Of a DNA stretch of 7,006 bases, positions 1-5,568 are shown piece after piece; position 1 is the stretch's first letter, and each line of letters starts with the position of its first letter. The position numbers were made by a program, and so were the translations under genes. The stretch is from CAVZXS01 sp963779325 (GTDB lineage Bacteria; Bacteroidota; Bacteroidia; Chitinophagales; Chitinophagaceae): positions 1 through 7,006 of the forward strand of contig CAVZXS010000031.1 in the NCBI GenBank assembly GCA_963779325.1, in the 5' to 3' direction. The notes under the pieces are model-generated. The model saw only the letters and a list, made by a program, of their open reading frames with translations, had not been told where the DNA came from and did not search any database.

Positions 1-86
1 AATAGAATTACCGAACGATGAACGGAGCGTCGCAAGGGACTTTCAATAGTAGTTACTGCAGCCGGCTACATAATCCTACTCTCCCA

Positions 87-407
87 TCACAAATAATCTT
101 CCCTTACCGGGCAAAACATATCTATAATACGGCAAGCGGTAATGGCCCGGCCCGAGTGCATAACCAACGAGGGTATTATAAATGTATCGCCGGCTTTCAT
201 GGTATGCGTGGCGCCGTTAATGGTTAATTCAAACTCGCCTTCGGTTACCGTCATTACCTGCTCGTTAAAATGATTATGCTCACGTATGGGTGCGCCGGCC
301 TGTACCTCCCAAAAGGCTACGGTCATATTTTTAGAATGGATGAACCGGCCAAAATAGCCGGGTATTCTTTCTACGGGCGGTATGCTTTGTAAGTTTATTT
401 TATTCAT
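87..407 (-). CDS. Small single-domain cupin protein (Cupin_2 type)
   Basis: This 106-residue protein is a stand-alone cupin barrel, probably a cytoplasmic metal-binding protein of unknown substrate. Cupin motif 1 lies at residues 38-57: G38, then H44-N-H46, E49 and G57, which matches the G(X)5HXH pattern with a downstream glutamate. Motif 2 spans G73 to H84, with P79 between them. H44, H46, E49 and H84 are the expected metal ligands. There is no signal peptide or membrane segment. The length is typical of minimal cupins, which include sugar isomerases, dioxygenase-like enzymes and sensory proteins, so the specific reaction cannot be called. The ATG at 407 is the only reasonable start. It lies 14 bases beyond a strong hairpin, and no clear Shine-Dalgarno is seen. 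The gene sits 131 bases downstream of the phosphohexomutase gene on the same strand, so read-through transcription is possible but unproven. Confidence 0.85.
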   Translation of the reverse strand: MNKINLQSIPPVERIPGYFGRFIHSKNMTVAFWEVQAGAPIREHNHFNEQVMTVTEGEFELTINGATHTMKAGDTFIIPSLVMHSGRAITACRIIDMFCPVREDYL

Positions 408-421
408 AGCCTCATCCCCCG

Positions 422-442
422 CCCTTCTCCTGAGGAGAAGGG
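422..442. repeat. REP-like hairpin just upstream of the cupin gene
   Basis: CCCTTCTCC (422-430) and GGAGAAGGG (434-442) form a perfect 9-bp stem with a TGA loop. On the minus strand the hairpin is followed by a G-rich tail and then directly by the cupin ATG, so it would sit in the 5' leader. It lacks a T-tract on the minus strand, so I read it as a palindromic repeat rather than a classical terminator. Confidence 0.6.
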
Positions 443-447
443 AGTTG

Positions 448-498
448 GAAGACTCCGATTCCCGAACCTATCCAAAGAAAAGGAGGAGTAGAGTCTTC
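448..498. repeat. Inverted repeat downstream of the phosphohexomutase gene
   Basis: GAAGACTC (448-455) and GAGTCTTC (491-498) are perfect 8-base arms separated by 35 bases. On the minus strand this lies between the phosphohexomutase stop codon and the cupin leader hairpin. It may belong to the same repeat unit as the hairpin at 422-442 or weakly assist termination. The long loop makes a terminator role doubtful. Confidence 0.35.
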
Positions 499-538
499 AG
501 TTAAAAAATTCATTTTGGGGAAGAAATGATTTTAAGTT

Positions 539-2263
539 TTATAATTTCATGTCTCCGATAATTCTTTTTATTCTTTCGTCCAATGCTTTATTTACTTTAT
601 CATAATCACTTTTATTATTCAGCTTTGCATTTATACTAAAGTAAAATTTAATCTTGGGCTCCGTACCGCTGGGCCTGGCGCTTATCTTGGTACCATCGCC
701 CAATACAAACTGCAGCACATTGCTCTTGGGTAAATCAATTTTCCATGTATTGCCGGTTAGTAAATTTTTACCGGTCTGCATTTCATAATCCAGCAGTTCG
801 AATACATCGGCGCCGTCAATGGTCTTGGGCGGGTTGCTGCGGTAGCCTTCCATCATAGCGGCTATCTGTTGCTGGCCGTCCATTCCTTTTTTGGTGATGG
901 ATATTAAATGCTCTTTATAAAAATCATACTGCACATACAGCTCCTGCATTTTTTGATAGAGGCTCCTGCCCTTTTCTTTTTCGTATGCCGCCATCTCGCA
1001 AAGCAATGCTACGGCACTTACCGCGTCTTTATCGCGTATCTTATCGCCAATCATCAGGCCAAAACTTTCTTCGCCGCCAATGATATAATTTTCTTTTCCC
1101 TCTTTTTCTTTTATCATGGCCGCTATCCACTTAAAACCGGTAAGCACATTGTAACAGTCCACCCCATTGGCTTTGGCTATACCGTCAATCATATCGGTAG
1201 TGACAATGGTTTTTATCACCATATCATTGGGCTGCGCAATGCCTTTTGCTTTACGGGCTTCTATCATATAGTTAAAAGCCAGTACCGCGGTTTGGTTGCC
1301 GTTCATAAGCACCCAATTACCGTCATTGTCTTTTACACCGATGCCTACACGGTCGCTGTCAGGGTCGGTACCCAATAAAATATCTGCATCAATAGCTTTT
1401 GCTTTTTTCAAACCGATACTCATGGCTTCGCTTTCCTCGGGATTGGGATATACCACCGTAGGAAAATTGCCGTCGGGTGTTTTTTGTTCGTCTACAATAT
1501 TTACGTTGGTAAAACCAAAACGTTTCAGTACTTCAGGCACCAGCGTAATACCCGTACCGTGTATAGAAGTGTAAACAATTTTCAAGTCCTTTTGCTTAGC
1601 GATGATGTCGGGGTAAATACTCAGACCTTTCAGCATATCCATATACGCATCATCTACTTCTTTACCAATCATAGTTATATTGGCTTCACCGCCGGTCCAC
1701 TTTACATCATTCACCGATGCAATTTTATCTACTTCCTTTATTACATTCTTATCGTGCGGTGGAACCATTTGCGCTCCGTCATCCCAGTAAGCTTTGTACC
1801 CGTTGTATTCTTTCGGATTGTGCGAAGCGGTACATACTACACCGCCCTTGCATTTAAATTGTCGTATAGCGAAAGACAATTCAGGTGTGGGTCTTAAGTC
1901 TTCAAACAAATACACTTTAATACCGTTGGCTGCAAATACGTTGGCGGTTGTTTCGGCAAAAAAGCGGCTGTTGTTACGGCAATCATGCGCTACGGCTACA
2001 CTTATTTCCTGCCCCGGAAAACAAATTTTTAAATAATTGGCATAACCCTGTGTAGCCATACCTACCGTATACTTGTTCATACGATTGGTTCCTACACCCA
2101 TCAGTCCGCGCAGACCGCCGGTACCAAATTCTAAATTTCTGTAAAAAGCATCAGCCAGTTCGTTTTCATTTTCGGTTTGTAATTTTTTGATTTCTGCTTT
2201 TGTTGTTTCGTCGTAATTACCGGTAAGCCAGGTATTTACTTTTGCCCCGATTGTTGCGTCCAT
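539..2263 (-). CDS. Alpha-D-phosphohexomutase (phosphoglucomutase/phosphomannomutase family)
   Basis: This 574-residue cytoplasmic enzyme should interconvert 1-phospho and 6-phospho sugars (glucose and/or mannose), linking glycolysis to nucleotide-sugar and polysaccharide synthesis. All four family signatures are present in order. The early loop GTGGLRGLMG is at 47-56. The catalytic phosphoserine loop TASHNPK has S147 as the phosphorylated residue. The Mg2+ loop DPDSDR is at 300-305. The sugar-binding loop GGEESFG is at 396-402, and the C-terminal phosphate-binding loop SARPSGTEPK is at 528-537. Length (usually about 560-600) and the form of the serine loop (TASHNPKEYNGYK) resemble the PgcA/PGM2-like branch of the family rather than the roughly 460-residue ManB/AlgC branch. 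Substrate preference cannot be decided from sequence. The ATG at 2263 is followed at once by a plausible amphipathic N-terminus. No residue needed for catalysis is missing and the gene looks intact. Confidence 0.95.
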   Translation of the reverse strand: MDATIGAKVNTWLTGNYDETTKAEIKKLQTENENELADAFYRNLEFGTGGLRGLMGVGTNRMNKYTVGMATQGYANYLKICFPGQEISVAVAHDCRNNSRFFAETTANVFAANGIKVYLFEDLRPTPELSFAIRQFKCKGGVVCTASHNPKEYNGYKAYWDDGAQMVPPHDKNVIKEVDKIASVNDVKWTGGEANITMIGKEVDDAYMDMLKGLSIYPDIIAKQKDLKIVYTSIHGTGITLVPEVLKRFGFTNVNIVDEQKTPDGNFPTVVYPNPEESEAMSIGLKKAKAIDADILLGTDPDSDRVGIGVKDNDGNWVLMNGNQTAVLAFNYMIEARKAKGIAQPNDMVIKTIVTTDMIDGIAKANGVDCYNVLTGFKWIAAMIKEKEGKENYIIGGEESFGLMIGDKIRDKDAVSAVALLCEMAAYEKEKGRSLYQKMQELYVQYDFYKEHLISITKKGMDGQQQIAAMMEGYRSNPPKTIDGADVFELLDYEMQTGKNLLTGNTWKIDLPKSNVLQFVLGDGTKISARPSGTEPKIKFYFSINAKLNNKSDYDKVNKALDERIKRIIGDMKL

Positions 2264-2317
2264 AGTTGTTGTTTAATAAGTCGTTGGTTATTTAAAGTTG
2301 AAAGTTATTGATTTTTT

Positions 2318-2528
2318 CTTTTCAATGTGAAGATGTTATAATATCGAAGATGATTATTAATTATTCAGCCCCTTCAGGGCTGCTATTAATTGCATTAGCG
2401 GTATTCGCCGGCTGCACCGGCGGTTATTGATATTACAGCCCTGCGGGCTTATCGTATACAAGATATTATGTACCTAATTACTTCGCACGAGGGGTTGGGG
2501 GCTTTTCCTTTTCGATGTGAAGATGTTG
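2318..2528. repeat. Imperfect direct repeat flanking a hairpin cluster
   Basis: The stretch at 2318-2337, containing TTTTCAATGTGAAGATGTT, recurs at 2508-2527 with one mismatch (A to G), an offset of 190 bases. A weaker resemblance continues for about 25 bases, ending in a GATTATTA-like stretch in both copies. The two copies bracket the hairpin cluster at 2366-2449. Together with the clusters described separately, this is the whole content of the gene-free stretch from 2264 to 2570. No open reading frame of interest is seen there. Confidence 0.55.
2366..2449. repeat. Cluster of three GC-rich REP-like hairpins
   Basis: Three hairpins stand in a row. CAGCCC (2366-2371) pairs with GGGCTG (2377-2382). 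CGCCGG (2406-2411) pairs with CCGGCG (2417-2422). AGCCC (2437-2441) pairs with GGGCT (2445-2449). Loops are 5, 5 and 3 bases. The sequence differs from the REPs around the neighbouring transposase, so this is a separate palindromic repeat family. It lies upstream of the phosphohexomutase start and on the far side of any close promoter. Confidence 0.6.
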
Positions 2529-2570
2529 TAAGGGGAGTGATTATTATTTTGTAATGGCACGGCCGGTCTT

Positions 2571-2646
2571 ATGTTCCGTAGGAACATTTGATGGGTAGAG
2601 ATTCGACAATATAGGATTACAGCGTTCCGTAGGAACGCTTGGTGCT
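2571..2646 (+). repeat. Left REP pair of the REPtron
   Basis: The outer palindrome is at 2571-2587 (7-bp stem, GTA loop), followed by TTGATGGGTAGA. The inner palindrome is at 2622-2638 and extends to an 8-bp stem with A2621/T2639, followed by TTGGTGCT. The two REPs share the core GTTCCGTAGGAAC and a TTG(A/G)TG tail. They differ by paired changes at the stem base: AT/AT in the outer, GC/GC in the inner. The last two bases overlap the transposase stop codon. Confidence 0.8.
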
Positions 2647-3106
2647 ATTCCAATTCTTTAAAAATGTATTGCTCATCCCATTCAATTTCAAAAGCAGTCA
2701 AAAATTTTCGATATTCATCTAAAAATGTTTCTTTCCGGTGATGTATTTCTTGATTTTGAATATACCTTACTACGTCGTCGACTTGGCTTTTTGCATAAGA
2801 GAAAGCGCCATATCCTTCCTGCCACGCAAAAGGATGAGATCAGAATTTCTGTTCTTTAATCCATAAACTTGTTTCTGTCTTTACAAGTTGCATCAATGAT
2901 GATACAGATTGATGCGGCCTCATTCCGATGAAAATATGAATATGATCGGGCATACTGTTTATTTGAAGCATTTTGTGTTTGTTCCGCTGAAAAATACCTG
3001 TCGTATATTGATGGAGTCTTTCTTTCCATTCATTGCTAATAAGAGCAGCCCTGTATTTGACTGCAAATACAAACTGAATGTGTATTTGTGTATAGGCATT
3101 TGCCAT
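2645..3106 (-). pseudogene. REP-associated Y1 transposase (IS200-like TnpA_REP), interrupted by TGA
   Basis: This is a single-strand DNA transposase of the Y1/HUH superfamily, the kind thought to mobilise REP sequences. From the ATG at 3106 (MANAYTQIHI) the frame runs 88 codons to a TGA at 2840-2842, then continues in the same frame to a TAG at 2645-2647. That gives about 153 codons in all, the usual length for this family. The HUH motif H55-I-H57 is in MPDHIHIF. The motif WQEGYGAFSYAKSQ, conserved in this family, follows the stop, and its Y99 is the likely catalytic tyrosine. The truncated product would therefore keep the metal site but lack the nucleophile and should be inactive. A longer upstream frame to 3178 exists, but it reads through the REP arm and is not a credible start. 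The stop could arise from one substitution (for example CGA to TGA) or a sequencing error. The element's arms are intact, suggesting recent loss. Confidence 0.8.
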
Positions 3107-3142
3107 GAGTAATAGAAATTGCAGAAAGCAAGTTAATACAAA

Positions 3143-3218
3143 AGCACCAAGCGTTCCTACGGAACGCAGGCGCCACATGATTGCTTGATTCTACCCATCA
3201 AATGTTCCTACGGAACAT
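3143..3218 (-). repeat. Right REP pair of the REPtron, inverted copy
   Basis: Read on the minus strand from 3218, the order is the same as in the left arm: outer palindrome (3202-3218), 12-base tail (to 3190), 22-base spacer, inner palindrome (3151-3167), tail to 3143. Block lengths match the left arm exactly. The transposase ATG lies 36 bases inside the inner end, so this arm would contain or adjoin its promoter. Confidence 0.8.
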
Positions 3219-3313
3219 AGAAGAGAGCTTGTAAGCAATACCGAAAAAAGATTTTAACTCCCTCTTCTATTTACTGTCGGGTCACTTCAATTTATCGCTT
3301 TTGCCCCTATTAT

Positions 3314-3348
3314 CTAAAGGGACATTTTTACTTATTACACCCCTTTAG
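3314..3348. repeat. Inverted repeat CTAAAGGG / CCCTTTAG
   Basis: Perfect 8-base arms at 3314-3321 and 3341-3348 enclose 19 bases rich in A and T. It lies in the spacer between the REPtron and the DUF2279-type gene. It may be a weak palindromic repeat or the remains of a terminator; nothing decides between these. Confidence 0.3.
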
Positions 3349-3404
3349 GCCTGACCGTGCCGAAGCGGACAAGGTTGGGATCATCCGAAGTTAATATTGT
3401 ACCG

Positions 3405-3412
3405 TATTTTTG
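3405..3412 (+). promoter_or_regulatory. Possible Bacteroidota -7 element
   Basis: TATTTTTG fits the TAnnTTTG consensus of Bacteroidota promoters. No TTG-type -33 element stands at the expected distance; the nearest candidate, at 3375, is too far. If real, transcription would begin near 3417-3420, which would make the ATG at 3417 leaderless or unusable. Confidence 0.25.
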
Positions 3413-3416
3413 TTTT

Positions 3417-4568
3417 ATGTTGTCATCAAAGGATCATAGTCCGGCGTCTGTTGTGTTGTCGAAGACCCCGAGTAAGATATTGTGTGCTGCCTCGGGGCAC
3501 TCTTCAGGGTTCAGCAAAAAACTGAGCATAGTCTCGCTATGCTTATCATGTTATTCAGCTTTGTTTGCACAGTTATCAGTTGATTCATCATCAGTCAAAA
3601 TAAATACAGAAGAAAAAGTAATTTCCGTAACAACAGACAGTTTGCAAAATAAAAATGAAGCTGCTGAAAAAGCAGGCCAATTGGATCCGCTACCTGCCTA
3701 TTCGCTCACTGATAAACAAAAAAGAAACCGCACTTTAATTATCAGCAGCATTAACATAGCCGGGTATGGAGGCTCATTGGCCCTGCTGAGTACCGCATGG
3801 TATAAAGATTATCCAAAGAGTAAGTTTCATACTTTCAACGACAGTAAAGAGTGGCAACAGGTAGATAAAGTGGGTCATGCATGGGCCGCATATAATACAG
3901 GTAAAGCTTCTACAGCCATGTGGCAATGGACAGGCATGAGTAATAGAAAAGCAACATTGCTCGGTGGTATCAGCGGCGCCGCCTACTTAACGGTTATCGA
4001 AATTTTAGACGGCCGCTCTGCTGAATGGGGCTGGAGCTGGGCCGATATAGCCGCCAATCTTACCGGTTCGGGATTATTTATTTCGCAACAATTGGCCTGG
4101 CAGGAACAACGTATTCAATTCAAATTTTCTTTTCATAAAAAAAACTACGGCGAGCCGCAATTAAGTAAAAGAGCCGATAATTTGTACGGTAAAAGTTGGT
4201 ACGAAAGAATGCTGAAAGATTATAACGGGCAGACCTACTGGCTCAGCGCCAATATAAAATCATTTTTTCCTGACAGTAAATTGCCTGCATGGTTGAATAT
4301 AGCAGCAGGCTATGGCGCCGATGGTATGTTTGGCGGATTCAGCAATCAATGGACGGAAACTCCTTATTCATCGCTGCTGATAGACCGATCAGATATAAAA
4401 AGAGTAAGACAGTTTTATTTAGCGCCTGATATTGATTTTACAAAAATAAAAACTAATAAAAAATGGTTGCGTACCGCATTTCATTTTTTAAATGCTTTTA
4501 AAATGCCCGCGCCGGCATTGATGCTGGATAGTAAAGGAAAGTTCAAAGCCTACGCATTGTATTTTTAG
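3417..4568 (+). CDS. DUF2279-type envelope protein with an abnormal N-terminus
   Basis: The body of the protein resembles the DUF2279 family (periplasmic or membrane-associated proteins of unknown function, common in Bacteroidota). Numbered from the ATG at 3417 (383 residues), the family-like blocks are FHTFNDSKEWQQVDKVGHA at 137-155 and GWSWADIAANLTGSGLF at 205-221. Further on come an EQRIQFKFSFH segment and a glycine-rich AAGYGADGMFGGF block near 296-308. Hydrophobic stretches near 107-126 and 180-196 may be membrane or packing segments. A good signal peptide (KK at 34-35, hydrophobic core 36-50, likely cleavage after A51) begins only about 33 residues in. The preceding 33 residues do not look native. 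No normal start codon lies directly before the signal peptide. A GTG at 3357 is the alternative upstream start, and a TTG near 3450 is possible. The C-terminal half is intact. The gene converges on the phosphoribosyltransferase gene. Confidence 0.75.
   Translation: MLSSKDHSPASVVLSKTPSKILCAASGHSSGFSKKLSIVSLCLSCYSALFAQLSVDSSSVKINTEEKVISVTTDSLQNKNEAAEKAGQLDPLPAYSLTDKQKRNRTLIISSINIAGYGGSLALLSTAWYKDYPKSKFHTFNDSKEWQQVDKVGHAWAAYNTGKASTAMWQWTGMSNRKATLLGGISGAAYLTVIEILDGRSAEWGWSWADIAANLTGSGLFISQQLAWQEQRIQFKFSFHKKNYGEPQLSKRADNLYGKSWYERMLKDYNGQTYWLSANIKSFFPDSKLPAWLNIAAGYGADGMFGGFSNQWTETPYSSLLIDRSDIKRVRQFYLAPDIDFTKIKTNKKWLRTAFHFLNAFKMPAPALMLDSKGKFKAYALYF
3461..3543. repeat. Two back-to-back hairpins inside the DUF2279 5' coding region
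   Basis: GAAGACCCCGAG (3461-3472) pairs with CTCGGGG (3491-3497) and TCTTC (3501-3505), leaving a 3-base CAC bulge and an 18-base loop. Then AGCATAG (3525-3531) pairs with CTATGCT (3537-3543) over a 5-base loop. Such spacing is like the palindromic repeats elsewhere in this window. The second hairpin encodes part of the signal-peptide core. Confidence 0.45.
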
Positions 4569-4615
4569 AATGCTTCTCTTCAGTTTCCCTGAATAAAGTA
4601 TCAATTGATAAATTG

Positions 4616-4659
4616 CACCGCCCCCTGCCCGTTCGGTTCAGACGGGCTTCAGGGCGGTG
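4616..4659. repeat. GC-rich hairpin in the convergent intergenic region
   Basis: CACCGCCC (4616-4623) pairs with GGGCGGTG (4652-4659). Inside it GCCCGT (4627-4632) pairs with ACGGGC (4642-4647), with a 9-base loop and a small internal bulge. It lies 48 bases after the DUF2279 stop. A short T-run follows at 4668-4672, so it may help terminate plus-strand transcription, though the T-run is not adjacent to the stem. Confidence 0.5.
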
Positions 4660-4672
4660 AAAGGAAGTTTTT

Positions 4673-4719
4673 ATTGTATTGGCTTTAGCCCAAATTGCTT
4701 TGGCTAAAGCCAATACAAT
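4673..4719. repeat. Perfect 18-base inverted repeat
   Basis: ATTGTATTGGCTTTAGCC (4673-4690) and its exact reverse complement (4702-4719) enclose 11 bases. The stem is long, perfect and symmetric, and lies between convergent genes. It may act as a bidirectional terminator or be an RAYT-type palindromic repeat; the absence of a T-tract right after either arm favours the repeat. Confidence 0.65.
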
Positions 4720-4723
4720 CTAT

Positions 4724-4763
4724 CCTCATTTTATCCTTGCTCTAAAGGGCAAGGCAATTGAGG
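4724..4763. repeat. Two-part hairpin next to the 18-base inverted repeat
   Basis: CCTTGC (4735-4740) pairs with GCAAGG (4749-4754), and outside it CCTCA (4724-4728) pairs with TGAGG (4759-4763). The inner loop is 8 bases. With the two preceding hairpins it fills most of the 282-base space between the DUF2279-type and phosphoribosyltransferase genes. Confidence 0.4.
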
Positions 4764-4850
4764 ACTCTTAACTTTAATATCATCGCTAAAAAATGATGAC
4801 ATAAATTCTATCAATTTACCTAAACCTGAAAGGCTTTGGTACGGCCTACT

Positions 4851-5351
4851 CTATTCCATCCTGGCACCCAACACTTCATCGCCTGCCACTTCCACATAAA
4901 TATGCTCCTGCATGGTAGTGGCTAATTTTAGTCCTACATAATCGGGTCTTACAGGGAAACTATTATGACTTCTTTCTACCAATACCAGCGTTTGAATTTT
5001 CTTTGGGTGATATTGAATAAACGGTTTCAGTGCATACAGCATGGTTTTCCCGCTGTTAGATACATCATCAATAACAATAATTACTTTACCGGTAAAATCC
5101 ATTGTTTTACTCAGGCTTATTTCTTCGGGTTTCTTTTTATCAAGTGTAACGGTAATCGTTTCTATTTTCAATGATGAAATTTCTTTCAAAATCTTTTCAA
5201 TATTGCGGGCCACCACGCTACCGCTTTCGTGTATACCCGCCAGTACAATTTCTTTTTCATCCAAATTGTTTTCTAAAATTTCATAGGCCATGCGACGCAT
5301 TTTCTTGGCGGCTACTTCTTTGTTCAGTATGTATTTTTTTTCAGCAGTCAT
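4851..5351 (-). CDS. Type I phosphoribosyltransferase family protein
   Basis: This 166-residue cytoplasmic protein has the type I PRTase fold and should bind PRPP. The PRPP signature is VIIVIDDVSNSGKTML at 90-105, with the acidic pair D95-D96 and the following SNSGKT loop. An earlier loop, AGIHESGS at 38-45, is in the position of the pyrophosphate-binding loop. The lengths and spacing are similar to PyrR-like and hypoxanthine-type PRTases, but the loop reads DDVSNSGKT rather than the DDVLYTGRT usual in PyrR. I therefore do not assign a substrate or the symbol pyrR. It could be a base-salvage enzyme or a regulatory relative. The ATG at 5351 gives the natural start. The gene is divergent from the Fe-S protein gene and convergent with the DUF2279-type gene, so it is probably transcribed alone. 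Confidence 0.88.
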   Translation of the reverse strand: MTAEKKYILNKEVAAKKMRRMAYEILENNLDEKEIVLAGIHESGSVVARNIEKILKEISSLKIETITVTLDKKKPEEISLSKTMDFTGKVIIVIDDVSNSGKTMLYALKPFIQYHPKKIQTLVLVERSHNSFPVRPDYVGLKLATTMQEHIYVEVAGDEVLGARME

Positions 5352-5467
5352 TTTGTGTTATTGATTTAAAGTTTGAAATTAACAACTATTGAACAATTAA
5401 AGAATTAAAGAATAGTGCAGACCGAAACCCACCCCTTTCAATATTTCTCTATACCAAATTTCCTAAG

Positions 5468-5484
5468 CCCCTCCGCCGGAGGGG
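5468..5484. repeat. REP-like hairpin in the divergent promoter region
   Basis: CCCCTCC (5468-5474) and GGAGGGG (5478-5484) form a perfect 7-bp stem with a GCC loop. It sits about 85 bases upstream of the Fe-S protein gene and about 115 bases upstream of the PRTase gene. Its form (7-bp stem, 3-base loop) is like the REPtron REPs, but its sequence is unrelated. Confidence 0.55.
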
Positions 5485-5543
5485 ACGGGCAGGTTGATAT
5501 TTGTAATAAAAAGGATACTGTACAGCCTCAACCTTAAATTACT

Positions 5544-5551
5544 TAATTTAG
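5544..5551 (+). promoter_or_regulatory. Probable Bacteroidota -7 element for the Fe-S protein gene
   Basis: TAATTTAG, followed by CACC, is one base from the TAnnTTTG consensus and stands 17 bases before the ATG at 5569. The predicted start of transcription near 5557 would give a very short leader. A convincing TTG-type -33 element is not seen. Confidence 0.4.
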
Positions 5552-5568
5552 CACCATAAGATTTTACT

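Larger units (their letters stand above)
2571..3218 (-). mobile_element. REP/RAYT element ('REPtron') with paired inverted REPs
   Basis: A Y1-type transposase gene is enclosed by two 76-base arms, 2571-2646 and 3143-3218, in inverted orientation. Each arm has an outer palindrome (ATGTTCC-GTA-GGAACAT) with a 12-base tail, a 22-base spacer, and an inner palindrome (GCGTTCC-GTA-GGAACGC) with the tail TTGGTGCT. Outer blocks (29 bases) and inner blocks (25 bases) are identical between arms. The spacers have equal length but unrelated sequence. This matches the known architecture of REP-associated tyrosine transposases flanked by their cognate REPs. The inner-arm boundary overlaps the final stop codon of the transposase. 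No target-site duplication was identified with confidence. Confidence 0.75.
3335..3550 (-). pseudogene. Possible decayed gene end, antisense to the DUF2279 5' end
   Basis: On the minus strand the frame from 3550 down to a TAA at 3335 is open for 71 codons except for one TGA at 3434-3436. Its translation has ordinary protein composition, for example NPEECPEAAHNILLGVFDN before the stop and KYGTILTSDDPNLVRFG after it. The plus-strand reading of the same DNA is low-complexity in character and rich in Ser and Lys. I do not recognise the family. It could be the C-terminal remnant of a gene cut off when this region was rearranged, or an accidental antisense frame. Confidence 0.22.

Noticed and set aside
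18..227. Plus-strand open frame at the left edge
   Set aside because: It is antisense to the cupin gene and has no family features.
908..2036. Four plus-strand open frames across the phosphohexomutase gene
   Set aside because: They are antisense shadows of a complete enzyme with all its catalytic motifs, and their translations have no family resemblance.
2840..2842. TGA as a selenocysteine or stop-codon recoding site
   Set aside because: No SECIS-like structure or selenoprotein family is involved, and a single substitution in a transposase is the simpler explanation.
2840..3178. Longer transposase frame starting at 3178
   Set aside because: The added 24 residues are encoded by the REP arm. 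The MANAYTQIHI start at 3106 matches the usual family N-terminus.
2366..3218. Short CRISPR-like array made by the repeated palindromes
   Set aside because: Repeats are inverted pairs rather than regularly spaced direct repeats, and a RAYT gene explains them.
3539..3583. Alternative signal-peptide-like reading frame starting at the ATG at 3539
   Set aside because: It looks hydrophobic (MLIMLFSFVCTVIS) but ends at a TGA after 14 codons and is out of frame with the DUF2279 body.
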